From NCBI GenBank assembly GCA_910588855.1, contig CAJUSR010000009.1, positions 62,001-126,000 of the forward strand: a DNA stretch of 64,000 nucleotides, given 5' to 3'. The DNA is from an uncultured Kineothrix sp. GTDB lineage: Bacteria; Bacillota; Clostridia; Lachnospirales; Lachnospiraceae. A program made the position numbers and the translations under genes. The notes under the pieces were generated by a model. That model made no database searches. It was not told the DNA's origin and saw only the letters and a list, made by a program, of their open reading frames with translations. Of this stretch, positions 40,484 through 49,172 are shown piece by piece (position 1 is the stretch's first letter; every line of letters starts with the position of its first letter).

Positions 40484-41500
40484 ATGACATTGACAACACT
40501 TTGCTACATAGAAAAAGACGATTCCTACCTAATGCTGCACCGCATTAAGAAAGAAAAAGATATCAACAAAGATAAATGGATTGGCATCGGCGGCCATTTT
40601 GAATCCGGGGAAAGCCCGGAAGAATGTCTGCTGCGCGAAACATTGGAAGAAACAGGGCTTACCTTGACTTCTTACCGTTTCCGCGGCATCGTAACCTTTC
40701 TATGCGATGACATTACCGATTACTATATGTGCCTGTACACCGCCGATGGCTTTACCGGAACACTAAAAGACTGCAGCGAAGGCACTTTGGAATGGGTGCA
40801 AAAAGACGAGCTGACCAAATTAAATCTCTGGGAAGGCGACCTTATTTTTTTCCGGCTCCTAAAAGAAAACGCCCCGTTTTTTTCGTTAAAATTATGCTAC
40901 CGGAATAATGTCCTGACGCAAGCTGCCCTTAATGGAAAACAACTGGAATTATTCGATATCATAGATGAGACAGGCCGCCCTACCGGACAGGTGCGGGAAC
41001 GTTCCCTCGTACACCTATACGGAGACAGGCATAGAACTTCCCATATTTGGATTGTACGCCCCAGCAAAATAAAAAAGGAAGGCTTTGATGTTTTACTGCA
41101 AAAACGGGCCAATGGCAAAGAAAGCTTCCCCGGCTGCTACGATATTTCCTCCGCCGGCCATGTTCCCGCCGGCTGCGGCTTCCTCTCTTCCGCTTTGCGG
41201 GAATTAGAAGAAGAACTGGGGATTACCGTGACGAAAGACAAGTTGCAGTTCATCGCTTTCCACGATGCTACCATACAAACCCATTTTTATGGCAAGCCCT
41301 TTCACAACCACGAATATAGCGCCATCTACCTGCTAAATCAGGACATCCCTATTTCCTCCATGACTCTACAGGAAGAGGAAATCGAATCTGTCCTCTGGAT
41401 GGATTATGATGACTGCCTGGAAGCCATAAAAGAAAACCGGATAGAGCATTGCATTTTTTTGGAGGAGTTTGAAATGTTGAAAAAGGCTTATAAGATATAG
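40484..41500 (+). CDS. Two-domain Nudix hydrolase
   Basis: A 338-residue fusion of two Nudix domains. Domain 1 (1-135) resembles MutT-like 8-oxo-dGTP diphosphatases, with a complete Nudix box (GGHFESGESPEECLLRETLE then ETG). Domain 2 (155-330) resembles YfcD/IPP-isomerase-like Nudix proteins (LFDIIDETGRPTGQVRERSL, GCYDISSAGHVPAGCG). In domain 2 the first Glu of the box is replaced (GHVPAGC), while the helix RELEEELGI is kept. RBS AAGGACGG. The fusion may join housecleaning with an unknown second hydrolysis. Confidence 0.88.
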   Translation: MTLTTLCYIEKDDSYLMLHRIKKEKDINKDKWIGIGGHFESGESPEECLLRETLEETGLTLTSYRFRGIVTFLCDDITDYYMCLYTADGFTGTLKDCSEGTLEWVQKDELTKLNLWEGDLIFFRLLKENAPFFSLKLCYRNNVLTQAALNGKQLELFDIIDETGRPTGQVRERSLVHLYGDRHRTSHIWIVRPSKIKKEGFDVLLQKRANGKESFPGCYDISSAGHVPAGCGFLSSALRELEEELGITVTKDKLQFIAFHDATIQTHFYGKPFHNHEYSAIYLLNQDIPISSMTLQEEEIESVLWMDYDDCLEAIKENRIEHCIFLEEFEMLKKAYKI

Positions 41501-41588
41501 AATTACCTGATAAACCAAATTGTAAAGACCACAATGAGTATTCCAATCTGAATTAAGTATGAAATCAGATAAGGGCAATACCTCCCGT

Positions 41589-43274
41589 TTACAACAACCT
41601 TATCTTCTTAGCAATCTTCACTATCTTCCTCCCTTTCGGCAAGCCTTTCAAATCCGCTTCTTTTACTGCCTTCAGCTTTATAACCAAGATAAAATAGAAC
41701 AAAGCTCCTATCAGGGCTGCTGTGGAGAAAGCGATTAGGTTGATAAAATATGCGGATTCCATAAAGAGGTGTAAAAGGTAATCCATCCCTTCATATATCC
41801 CATAAGCCGCTGCCCCCATCAGAATAGCGGAAAAAAGCGGCCTTGCAAATGTCTTATCTATCTCCTGCCGATATCCCAGATATTTCCTCATAAAGATATT
41901 GTTTAAGAAGCACATCAAAAGGGAATAAATCACTGTGGATGCCATTACGCCATATATGCCCCAATCCGTATAATATAGGATGGACACCAGCGCCGCAGTC
42001 TGCACAACGATAGCTATTACCGCATTGATAACAGGCGTATTCACTTTTCCGATTCCCTGAAGGACCGCATTAGTCAGTGTAGACAAGCCATAGAATACTA
42101 CAGTTGCCGCTACTCCCATCAACAACTGGGATGCCAGTTCCAAAGAATCCATCTGCGGGAAAAGCACCATCATTACCGGGCGGGCTAATACGCCAATGCC
42201 TACCGCCGCAGGTATAGAAATCAGCATCGTTACTTTGATAGAATATGCCACTTTCTTCTTTGTCTGTTTCACGGAACCTTGTGCATAGGTGGATGCAATC
42301 GTCGGCACAATGGCCGAAGACATGGCGGAAGCAAGGGCAATCGGGATATTGGAAATGGTCACCGCCTTTGTTGAAAATATCCCCAGCTGGGTCGTTGCCG
42401 CTATCTCTCCCATTTCTTTAAACTTCACCATCATTTTCAGGTAAATTGTCTGGTTTAACGATGTGGTCAAATTGTAGATACATGTACTGAGGATAAACGG
42501 TGTCACCACCGCCATCATCAATTTAAAAATATCGGAATATGATTCTGTAGTTGCTGTCTTGTCATATTCAATCCTGCGTTTTATCATCTTTCTGTTCATC
42601 ATGTATATGACTGCCATAAAAAGCAGGGCGACTACCACACCTGAGCCTGTTCCAAGGGCACTGCCGATAGCGCCGTACATTGCCTGCGTACTGGCATCCC
42701 CCTCCTCCAAAACCGCTACCTGGATCAATCCGTAAGCCGCCCCCAAGCTGACCGACGCATTCAATATCTGCTCCAATATCTGGGATACCGAAGTCTGCAT
42801 CATCGTCCGGTGCGCCTGGAAATACCCCCGCAATACGCCTAAAAGCCCATAGAAAAAAATAGTCGGCGCAAACACCCTGAGAACCGGCACGGAATTGCCC
42901 ATAACAAAAGAAGGTGCCCATAAAAACAAGATAAGACTTGCCGCTCCTCCGACTACCATCACATAAACCAACGCACATTTAAAAATGCGCTGGGCATTAC
43001 GGTATTCTTTCAGCGCAAGTCTTTGAGCAAGCACCTTTGCAATTGCTGACGGAATGCTGTACGAGGACACCAGAAGGACAATGGTATAAATATTATAAGC
43101 CGTACTGTAATACCCATTTCCTTCATCCCCGATAATACCGGTAAGAGGTCCCCTATACAGCAGCCCTATCATACGGCATATGATAGAAGCTGCTGCAAGG
43201 ATGCCTGCCTGCATAATAAATCCGTCTTTTTTATTATTTCTGCCCTGACTTTGAGACGCCCTCTTCTTATCAGA
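41589..43274 (-). CDS. Lipid flippase of the SpoVB/YtgP/MurJ-like family
   Basis: A 561-residue MOP-superfamily membrane protein with about 14 hydrophobic helices. The N-terminus IMQAGILAAASIICRMIGLL, then YRGPLTGIIGDEGNGYYS and AYNIYTIVLLVSSYSIPSAI, is typical of SpoVB/YtgP. Members flip lipid II or related undecaprenyl intermediates for peptidoglycan, either vegetative or in the spore cortex. The start at 43274 has AAAGGACGG upstream. It follows glgA by 20 bp in the same direction. Confidence 0.87.
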   Translation of the reverse strand, partial: SDKKRASQSQGRNNKKDGFIMQAGILAAASIICRMIGLLYRGPLTGIIGDEGNGYYSTAYNIYTIVLLVSSYSIPSAIAKVLAQRLALKEYRNAQRIFKCALVYVMVVGGAASLILFLWAPSFVMGNSVPVLRVFAPTIFFYGLLGVLRGYFQAHRTMMQTSVSQILEQILNASVSLGAAYGLIQVAVLEEGDASTQAMYGAIGSALGTGSGVVVALLFMAVIYMMNRKMIKRRIEYDKTATTESYSDIFKLMMAVVTPFILSTCIYNLTTSLNQTIYLKMMVKFKEMGEIAATTQLGIFSTKAVTISNIPIALASAMSSAIVPTIASTYAQGSVKQTKKKVAYSIKVTMLISIPAAVGIGVLARPVMMVLFPQMDSLELASQLLMGVAATVVFYGLSTLTNAVLQGIGKVNTPVINAVIAIVVQTAALVSILYYTDWGIYGVMASTVIYSLLMCFLNNIFMRKYLGYRQEIDKTFARPLFSAILMGAAAYGIYEGMDYLLHLFMESAYFINLIAFSTAALIGALFYFILVIKLKAVKEADLKGLPKGRKIVKIAKKIRLL

Positions 43275-43294
43275 CATAATAATATCCGTCCTTT

Positions 43295-44740
43295 TTATCC
43301 TATCAGCCAATCATACATTTCCTGATATTTTTTCGCGGATACCTGCCAAGAAAAGTCAACTGCCATCCCTCTGTCCACAATTTTGTTCCATTCCCGCTTT
43401 TTATCATAATAGATACGCTCCGCATACCGGATTGTCTCTAACATTTCATGCGCATTATAATTTGTAAAGCTAAATCCCGTTCCAACGCTTTCGTATTCGT
43501 TATAAGGCTGCACCGTATCCTTTAATCCGCCTGTCTCCCTTACAATCGGCACTGTGCCGTACCGTAACGCCATCAACTGGCTCAGTCCGCAAGGCTCGAA
43601 CAAGGAAGGCATAAGGAAGGCATCGCTTGCCGCATAAATCTTGTGGGATAACGCTTCCGAATAAAAGATGTTCGCGGAAACTTTGTTATTGTATTTCCAG
43701 TCAAAATGTCGGAACATATTCTCATAACGTTCCTCTCCTGTACCAAGTACAACAATCTGTACCGCATCCTGGCACAACTCATCCATCATATAATCAATCA
43801 GGTCAAAACCTTTCTGGTCTGTCAATCTGGAAACAATACCGATTAACATCTTCTTGTCATCCTGTTCCAGCCCAAGCTCTGCCTGCAATGCACGTTTATT
43901 TTTTATCTTCTCTTTCCGGAAGTTTACGGCATTATAGTTGTGGTCAATATATTTATCGGTTTCCGGGTTGAAATCATCATAGTCAATCCCATTGACAATC
44001 CCTCTTAAATCGCCGCTTCTCGCCTGCAGCAACCCATTTAACCCTTCTCCATAAAATGTCGTCTTAATTTCTTCCGCATAAGTATCACTTACCGTTGTAA
44101 TCGCGTCCGCATATACAAGACCGCCTTTTAGCAAATTGGCATCCTTATATGCTTCCAGTTTATCAGGGGTAAAGAAATAATCCGGCAGCCCGGTAATGGA
44201 TTTTACCGTCTTCACATCCCATTTCCCCTGGAACTTCAGATTATGGATGGTCATAACGGTCTTGATTCCGCGGAAAAATTCGTTCCCCTGGAAACGCTCT
44301 CTCAAGTATACCGGGATAAGACCCGTCTGCCAGTCATGGCAATGGATGACGTCCGGCCTGAAATCAATCAACGGCAATGTCGATAATGCCGCTTTGGAGA
44401 AAAACGAATATTTCGTAATTTCATCCAAAACATTATCGCTGTAGGGTTTAAACCCGTTAAACATAGATTCATTGTCAATAAAGTAGTATTTTACCCCTTC
44501 TATTTCCGCTTCCAGTATGCCTACATATTCATTTTTCCAGTTGAAATCCATATAAAAATGAGTCTTATAGGTCATTAAATCTTTCATTTCCTGCTTCATG
44601 CACGTATACTTAGGAATCATGACCCTCACGTCAAAATACTCCTTGTCAATGCATTTAGGCAGGGAACCTACTACATCCGCCAAACCACCCGTCTTAATAA
44701 ACGGTACACCTTCCGACGCAACAAATAATATTTTTTTCAT
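43295..44740 (-). CDS. glgA: Glycogen synthase (ADP-glucose type)
   Basis: A 481-residue GT5 enzyme that extends alpha-1,4-glucan from ADP-glucose. The N-terminal KTGGL motif (PFIKTGGLADVVGSLPK) binds ADP-glucose. VIHCHDWQTGLIPVYL, VNGIDYDDFNPETD, IVSRLTDQKGFDLID and FLMPSLFEPCGLSQLMALRY are in their usual order. Start 44740 has GGAGG at 7-bp spacing; the longer frame is not conserved. No other glg genes are in view. Downstream is the flippase gene. Confidence 0.95.
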   Translation of the reverse strand: MKKILFVASEGVPFIKTGGLADVVGSLPKCIDKEYFDVRVMIPKYTCMKQEMKDLMTYKTHFYMDFNWKNEYVGILEAEIEGVKYYFIDNESMFNGFKPYSDNVLDEITKYSFFSKAALSTLPLIDFRPDVIHCHDWQTGLIPVYLRERFQGNEFFRGIKTVMTIHNLKFQGKWDVKTVKSITGLPDYFFTPDKLEAYKDANLLKGGLVYADAITTVSDTYAEEIKTTFYGEGLNGLLQARSGDLRGIVNGIDYDDFNPETDKYIDHNYNAVNFRKEKIKNKRALQAELGLEQDDKKMLIGIVSRLTDQKGFDLIDYMMDELCQDAVQIVVLGTGEERYENMFRHFDWKYNNKVSANIFYSEALSHKIYAASDAFLMPSLFEPCGLSQLMALRYGTVPIVRETGGLKDTVQPYNEYESVGTGFSFTNYNAHEMLETIRYAERIYYDKKREWNKIVDRGMAVDFSWQVSAKKYQEMYDWLIG

Positions 44741-44804
44741 AGCCATACCTCCAATATAATTAGAAATATTATACATCATATTGAAAGCGTTTAAAAGATT
44801 TAAT

Positions 44805-45326
44805 TTAATTTTTGTATTGTAATCTTATCTTATCGGCAATCAGTGCAATAAACTCTGAGTTCGTTGGCTTCCCTTTCCCAGTATTTATCGTATATCCGAA
44901 AAGCGCATCCAAAGTTTCCATCCTCCCCCTGCTCCAAGCCACTTCAATGGCGTGGCGGATAGCGCGCTCCACGCGGCTTGGAGTCGTTTGATACTTTTTC
45001 GCGATGGAAGGGTAAAGAACTTTTGTAATGGAGCTGAGCATCTCATTGTCCTCTACGGACATCATAATCGCTTCCCGCAAATACTGGTAACCCTTGATAT
45101 GCGCCGGAACCCCGATTTCATGGATCATCTCTGTTACATCCTTTTCCAAATCCCGTACAGTTCCTGCACCTTTTGCCGTTGTGTCCTGCCCTGCTACGGA
45201 TGTGCCTTTATTACCGGACGGAACGGTAATCATAATCTGAAATTCTTTATCCATATTCATCAGGTCACCGAGTATTTTATAGACTCTCTCATTATCCTTT
45301 GTTGACGTTAGATTAAGCTGCTCCAT
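44805..45326 (-). CDS. spo0A: Spo0A homologue lacking most of the receiver domain
   Basis: A 173-residue protein, versus about 260-270 for Spo0A. From residue 56 to the end it is a complete Spo0A DNA-binding domain: VRDLEKDVTEMIHEIGVPAH, the segment TPSRVERAIRHAIEVAWSRG (recognition helix) and GKPTNSEFIALIADKIRL. The N-terminal ~30 residues (LNLTSTKDNERVYKILGDLM) resemble the first strand and helix of a Spo0A receiver, but the acidic pair is changed, and the segment with the phosphoacceptor Asp and conserved Lys is gone. RBS CGGAGG fits this start. It follows spoIVB, the normal spo0A position. It may be phosphorylation-independent. Confidence 0.88.
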   Translation of the reverse strand: MEQLNLTSTKDNERVYKILGDLMNMDKEFQIMITVPSGNKGTSVAGQDTTAKGAGTVRDLEKDVTEMIHEIGVPAHIKGYQYLREAIMMSVEDNEMLSSITKVLYPSIAKKYQTTPSRVERAIRHAIEVAWSRGRMETLDALFGYTINTGKGKPTNSEFIALIADKIRLQYKN

Positions 45327-45407
45327 ATCAAACCTCCGACTTTTTTCAATGCTTATATCTGAAAATCCAAGGCAAATGCTAGAAACTTCCAAATACTGCT
45401 ATAGTCT

Positions 45408-45437
45408 ATTATAATGGAACATTATTTGATGATTCAA
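45408..45437 (-). promoter_or_regulatory. Probable promoter of the spo0A homologue
   Basis: On the minus strand, TTGAAT (45437-45432) and TATAAT (45413-45408) are separated by 18 bp. The start codon is about 80 bp downstream. No perfect 0A box (TTGTCGAA) was seen nearby. Confidence 0.6.
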
Positions 45438-45483
45438 CCTTAATCCATCGCACGATTTTACGTATCATCCCTTGGCAATCCCC

Positions 45484-46785
45484 CTAATGCGACAGCATAT
45501 TTTCGATAAAAATCCCGTAACCCTTTGTAGAATCCTGAACCAGCACATGAGTCACCGCGCCCACAATCTTCCCGTCCTGAATAATCGGTGAACCGCTCAT
45601 CCCCTGAACAATCCCTCCGGTTAAGGACAGCAGTTCTTCATCCGTTATCCGCAGCACAATCCCACGGTTAACATTGTCATTATCCAGATGGATTTCCATA
45701 ACTTCAATATCGTAATAGCGAGGTTCCCCGTCAATGCTACAAATAATCTGCGCAGGGCCCCTCACAATTTCCTGTTTTAACCCAATCGGCAGGGCTTCGC
45801 TGCTTACCGCTTCAAAAATCTGGTTATTGCATGTACCGAATATCCCTTCCGCCGTATTTTCCTTTATTTCGCCGATAATATTCTCTTCATCATATTCAAT
45901 ATATCCTGTCAGTTCCCCCGGCGCCCCATTGCTCCCCCTGGTAATCCCGATAATTTCCGTATGGTAAAGGGTTCCTTTCTGCAGTTCCATCAACGTGCTG
46001 GTATCCACATCGTTAATGCCATGCCCCAAGGCGCCAAAATCCGCACTTTCATTAATATAGGTCATAGTACCCACACCTTGGGCATTATCCCTAATCCACA
46101 CGCCGATTTTGTAATCACCGGACTGGCTTACCTCCGGCTTGACGCTCAAGGTAAGGTCTTCTTCCCCCCGCTTTACCTTCATGACCAGTTCCTGTCCTTC
46201 GCTGTGTTCCACCTTCTCCATAAAGTCGCTTTTTCCCGTCACTTCTTCATCATTGACTTGCGTAATATAATCGCCGGACTTAAGCACATATTGGGAAGGG
46301 GATATGGTCTGGCCTTCTTCCCCGACAAAATCCCCTACTCCAATGACCAATACCCCATGCGTCTTCACATAAATGCCGATGGGGATACCCGCCGGGGTAA
46401 GCGTCCTGTTTTGTATCACCTGGACATCTACCGTTTTTAACGGTATAATGCCAAATAATTTTAAATCAAGGACATACTTTTCAATCGCATTTGCTTTAAT
46501 CGTTACCGGTTTTGCCAAATCTATATGGATGCTGTCCTTTGGTATGTTCGATTTCGTAAACCCACTTACTTCAACGGCTTCCTTATATATCTGCCCTGAT
46601 GCAGGCACCTGAAAATCCAAAGTCTGATCCACGCCGGCTTTTATTTTTATATTGGAAGGCACCTTTCTCCATAAGGAAAAATAGCAGCTAAATACCAGCG
46701 CAGCAAGGCTTCCCGCCAACGCAAAGTACAAGCACGTCCTATATTTTTCAATTTTGCTTTTCTTTTTATGGCTTTTCCTTTTCAA
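45484..46785 (-). CDS. spoIVB: SpoIVB serine peptidase
   Basis: A 433-residue S55-family peptidase that signals from the forespore to activate pro-sigma-K processing in Bacillus. One N-terminal membrane helix (LYFALAGSLAALVFSCYF), a PDZ domain (about 165-235, GVLVIGVGDFVGEEGQTISP), and the peptidase domain with catalytic His in ADFGALGHGINDVD and Ser in GIVQGMSGSPIIQDGKIVGA. The start is probably the TTG at 46785, nine bases after AAAGGA; a GTG at 46803 has no ribosome binding site. Gene order recN-spoIVB-spo0A is conserved in Firmicutes. Confidence 0.93.
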   Translation of the reverse strand: MKRKSHKKKSKIEKYRTCLYFALAGSLAALVFSCYFSLWRKVPSNIKIKAGVDQTLDFQVPASGQIYKEAVEVSGFTKSNIPKDSIHIDLAKPVTIKANAIEKYVLDLKLFGIIPLKTVDVQVIQNRTLTPAGIPIGIYVKTHGVLVIGVGDFVGEEGQTISPSQYVLKSGDYITQVNDEEVTGKSDFMEKVEHSEGQELVMKVKRGEEDLTLSVKPEVSQSGDYKIGVWIRDNAQGVGTMTYINESADFGALGHGINDVDTSTLMELQKGTLYHTEIIGITRGSNGAPGELTGYIEYDEENIIGEIKENTAEGIFGTCNNQIFEAVSSEALPIGLKQEIVRGPAQIICSIDGEPRYYDIEVMEIHLDNDNVNRGIVLRITDEELLSLTGGIVQGMSGSPIIQDGKIVGAVTHVLVQDSTKGYGIFIENMLSH

Positions 46786-46842
46786 GTTTTCACATCCTTT
46801 CACAAATCGTCTTTAGTATGTGAAAAACTTAAGGATTTTACT

Positions 46843-48528
46843 TTAGTATAGTTTTGTATTTCTTGCCAATTCTTTCATTTCTTTTGCATTTTGGAGCGCA
46901 GCATCCGTAATTTCCGCGCCTCCCAGCATTCTTGCCAATTCCCTTAAGTCATCTTCCTGCCCAATCTTTTTGATTGTCGTCACGGTTCTGTCTTTCTTCG
47001 CATTTTTTTCTATTAAAAAATGGGCATCCGACATAGCAGCTATCTGAGGCAGGTGGGTAATACAGATAACCTGATGGTTCTTCCCTAAAAGCCCCAGTTT
47101 CTCCGAAACTTTCCATGCCGTCTTTCCACTGATGCCCGTATCGATTTCATCAAATATAAGTGTCTGGATATCGTCCTTATCCGCCAACACGGTTTTAAAA
47201 GCCAGCATAATCCTCGACAGCTCGCCGCCGCTTGCCACCTGGTCTAAAGGCTTCAACGCTTCCCCTTTGTTGGTGGATATCATAAATTCTATTTCATCAT
47301 AGCCATCCATAGCTAACACTTCCGGACATGGCCTTACCTGGATTTCAAACTTCACTTCTTCAAAATTCAAATCCAGCAATGCCTGTTTCAAATTTTTTCC
47401 CAATTCCTTGGCGCATTTCTTCCGTACATCGGACAGGCTGCCGCACAATTTCAAAAGCTTTTCCTTTGCTTTGCCCATATGCTCTGAAATTTCCGAACGG
47501 TACCTCTCGTAATTATCCAATATATTTAGTCTTTCTTCTCCCCGCGCTTTATATGCAAGCACTTCTTCCAGATTTTTCCCGTATTTTGATTTTAAATGGT
47601 TTACCAAGTTCAACCGTTCTTCTGTCCGCGCAAAATCTTCCCCGTCAAATTCCAATTCTTCCATATAACCTGACGCTGCCCGGTTGAAATCATTCAGCAG
47701 ATTATCAATATCCTGCAGCTGGGCTTCCAAATCCGCTAAGACAGTATCATAAGAAGAAATGCCTTTCAGTTCCCGCAAAGCACGTCCAATATATTCTCCG
47801 GCGCTCTCGCCGGCCCCGTACCCGGTCATCTGGTAAGCAGTATATAACGCTTCTTTTATTTTACGGCTATTTACCATTTTATGGTACAATTGTTCCAAGT
47901 CCTCATCTTCACCTGCAGTCAGGTTGGCCTCTTCGATTTCCTTCACTTCAAACCGCAAAAGCGCTGCTTCTTTTTCCCTTGCCGTTTCATCCCCGGCATT
48001 TTCTTCCAATTCCTTTTGAAGCTTTGTAAACTCCTTATAGCATTCCCTGATTTTTTCTTTTAAATCACCGGCGCGCCCTTTTGCATAATCGTCCAATATT
48101 TCCTTATGCTTTTTTTTCTGCAGCAAAGCCTGATGCTCATGCTGCCCATGAATATTAATGAGGACTTCGGCAATTTCTTTCAACTGCCTTGCCCCAAGGG
48201 TTTCCCCGCACACTTTGCAGACACTTCTCGAGGGCATAATCCTCCGCTGGATAATCAACGTTCCATCTTCTTCCGGGAATAAATCCATCTCCTTTAACCG
48301 TTTTTCCTGTTCCACGTTCAACTGGAAAACAAGTTCCACCAAAGCATACTCCGCTCCGGAACGTATCAAATCCTTATCCGCCTTAGCACCCAGCGCAAGA
48401 TTAACGGAACCTATCACAATAGATTTCCCCGCACCGGTTTCCCCTGTCAGAATGTTTAATCCTTCCTCAAAGAAAACTTCCTCTTCATCAATTAATGCCA
48501 AATTCTTTACATGCAAACTTACTAACAT
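46843..48528 (-). CDS. recN: DNA repair protein RecN
   Basis: A 561-residue SMC-like ATPase acting early in double-strand break repair. Walker A is LTGETGAGKSIVIG (about residues 27-40), long coiled coils follow (150-380), then the ABC signature ASGGELSRIML and Walker B LIFDEIDTGISGKTA. The start at 48528 begins the conserved MLVSLHVKNLALID. The frame extends upstream because of a 44-bp repeat shared with argR. Its ribosome binding region is GGGGTATAGGA. Confidence 0.94.
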   Translation of the reverse strand: MLVSLHVKNLALIDEEEVFFEEGLNILTGETGAGKSIVIGSVNLALGAKADKDLIRSGAEYALVELVFQLNVEQEKRLKEMDLFPEEDGTLIIQRRIMPSRSVCKVCGETLGARQLKEIAEVLINIHGQHEHQALLQKKKHKEILDDYAKGRAGDLKEKIRECYKEFTKLQKELEENAGDETAREKEAALLRFEVKEIEEANLTAGEDEDLEQLYHKMVNSRKIKEALYTAYQMTGYGAGESAGEYIGRALRELKGISSYDTVLADLEAQLQDIDNLLNDFNRAASGYMEELEFDGEDFARTEERLNLVNHLKSKYGKNLEEVLAYKARGEERLNILDNYERYRSEISEHMGKAKEKLLKLCGSLSDVRKKCAKELGKNLKQALLDLNFEEVKFEIQVRPCPEVLAMDGYDEIEFMISTNKGEALKPLDQVASGGELSRIMLAFKTVLADKDDIQTLIFDEIDTGISGKTAWKVSEKLGLLGKNHQVICITHLPQIAAMSDAHFLIEKNAKKDRTVTTIKKIGQEDDLRELARMLGGAEITDAALQNAKEMKELARNTKLY

Positions 48529-48534
48529 TCCTAT

Positions 48535-48578
48535 ACCCCATATCCGCACCAGCAGATGCAAAACCAATCGTTGAAAGC
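48535..48578 (-). repeat. 44-bp leader repeat before recN
   Basis: On the plus strand it begins ACCCCATATCCGC and ends CAATCGTTGAAAGC, with a 17-bp less conserved centre. The same sequence (36/44 identical) stands at 49081-49124 before argR. Both copies end at the same distance (6 bp) from the start codon, and on the minus strand include the GGATATGGGG ribosome binding segment. Confidence 0.85.
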
Positions 48579-48621
48579 ATTTTTTTCCGCTTTTTCTTCT
48601 TATGTACCCCGGGCAAAACCC

Positions 48622-49074
48622 TTAAATATCCATCATTTTATGTATCTTATCCATTACAATCCGGGTATCTTCCACAGTCCTTACTGCCATCATAATGGTA
48701 TCGTCCCCCGCAATTGAACCCACAATTTCCCTCATCTTCATGGCGTCTACCGCTGCAGCGACAGCCATCGCCATCCCGGCAACCGTCTTAATCACAAGGA
48801 TATTCTGCGCCATATCCATAGAAATAAACCCATCCTTCAGCACACGGATATACTTATCCCCCAAATAACTGTCGTCCTGTTTCAGCACTACGTATTTCTG
48901 CTTTCCATCCCCGGTCGGCACCTTGGATAATTTCAATGCCCTGATATCCCTGGACACAGTGGCCTGCGTCACCTGAAAGCCGGACTCTCTCAGCTTTTCC
49001 GCCAGTTCATCCTGTGTTTCAATATCAAAGCTTTCAATTAATTCAATAATTTTTCCATGCCTGTTTTTCTTCAT
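48622..49074 (-). CDS. argR: Arginine repressor ArgR
   Basis: A 150-residue arginine-dependent repressor/activator. The N-terminal winged helix domain has ETQDELAEKLRESGFQVTQA and TVSRDIRALKLSKVP; the C-terminal oligomerisation and arginine-binding domain has VKTVAGMAMAVAAAVDAM and EIVGSIAGDDTIMMAVR. The start at 49074 matches the family; the longer frame comes from the leader repeat. Position between nadK and recN is the classic Firmicutes order (tlyA-nadK-argR-recN). Confidence 0.95.
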   Translation of the reverse strand: MKKNRHGKIIELIESFDIETQDELAEKLRESGFQVTQATVSRDIRALKLSKVPTGDGKQKYVVLKQDDSYLGDKYIRVLKDGFISMDMAQNILVIKTVAGMAMAVAAAVDAMKMREIVGSIAGDDTIMMAVRTVEDTRIVMDKIHKMMDI

Positions 49075-49080
49075 CGTTGC

Positions 49081-49124
49081 ACCCCATATCCGCTTAAGCG
49101 GTTTTAAAATCAATCGTTGAAAGC
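49081..49124 (-). repeat. 44-bp leader repeat before argR
   Basis: Second copy of the leader at 48535-48578. In this copy the centre forms a perfect 12-bp palindrome (CCGCTTAAGCGG). In both copies the minus strand is open in frame with the gene and would read FQRL(I/V)L followed later by RIWG just before the initiator Met. Confidence 0.85.
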
Positions 49125-49172
49125 CTTCTTCTTTCAACATTCTCCTCGTTTCTACGCTTCCTGCCGCTTCCC

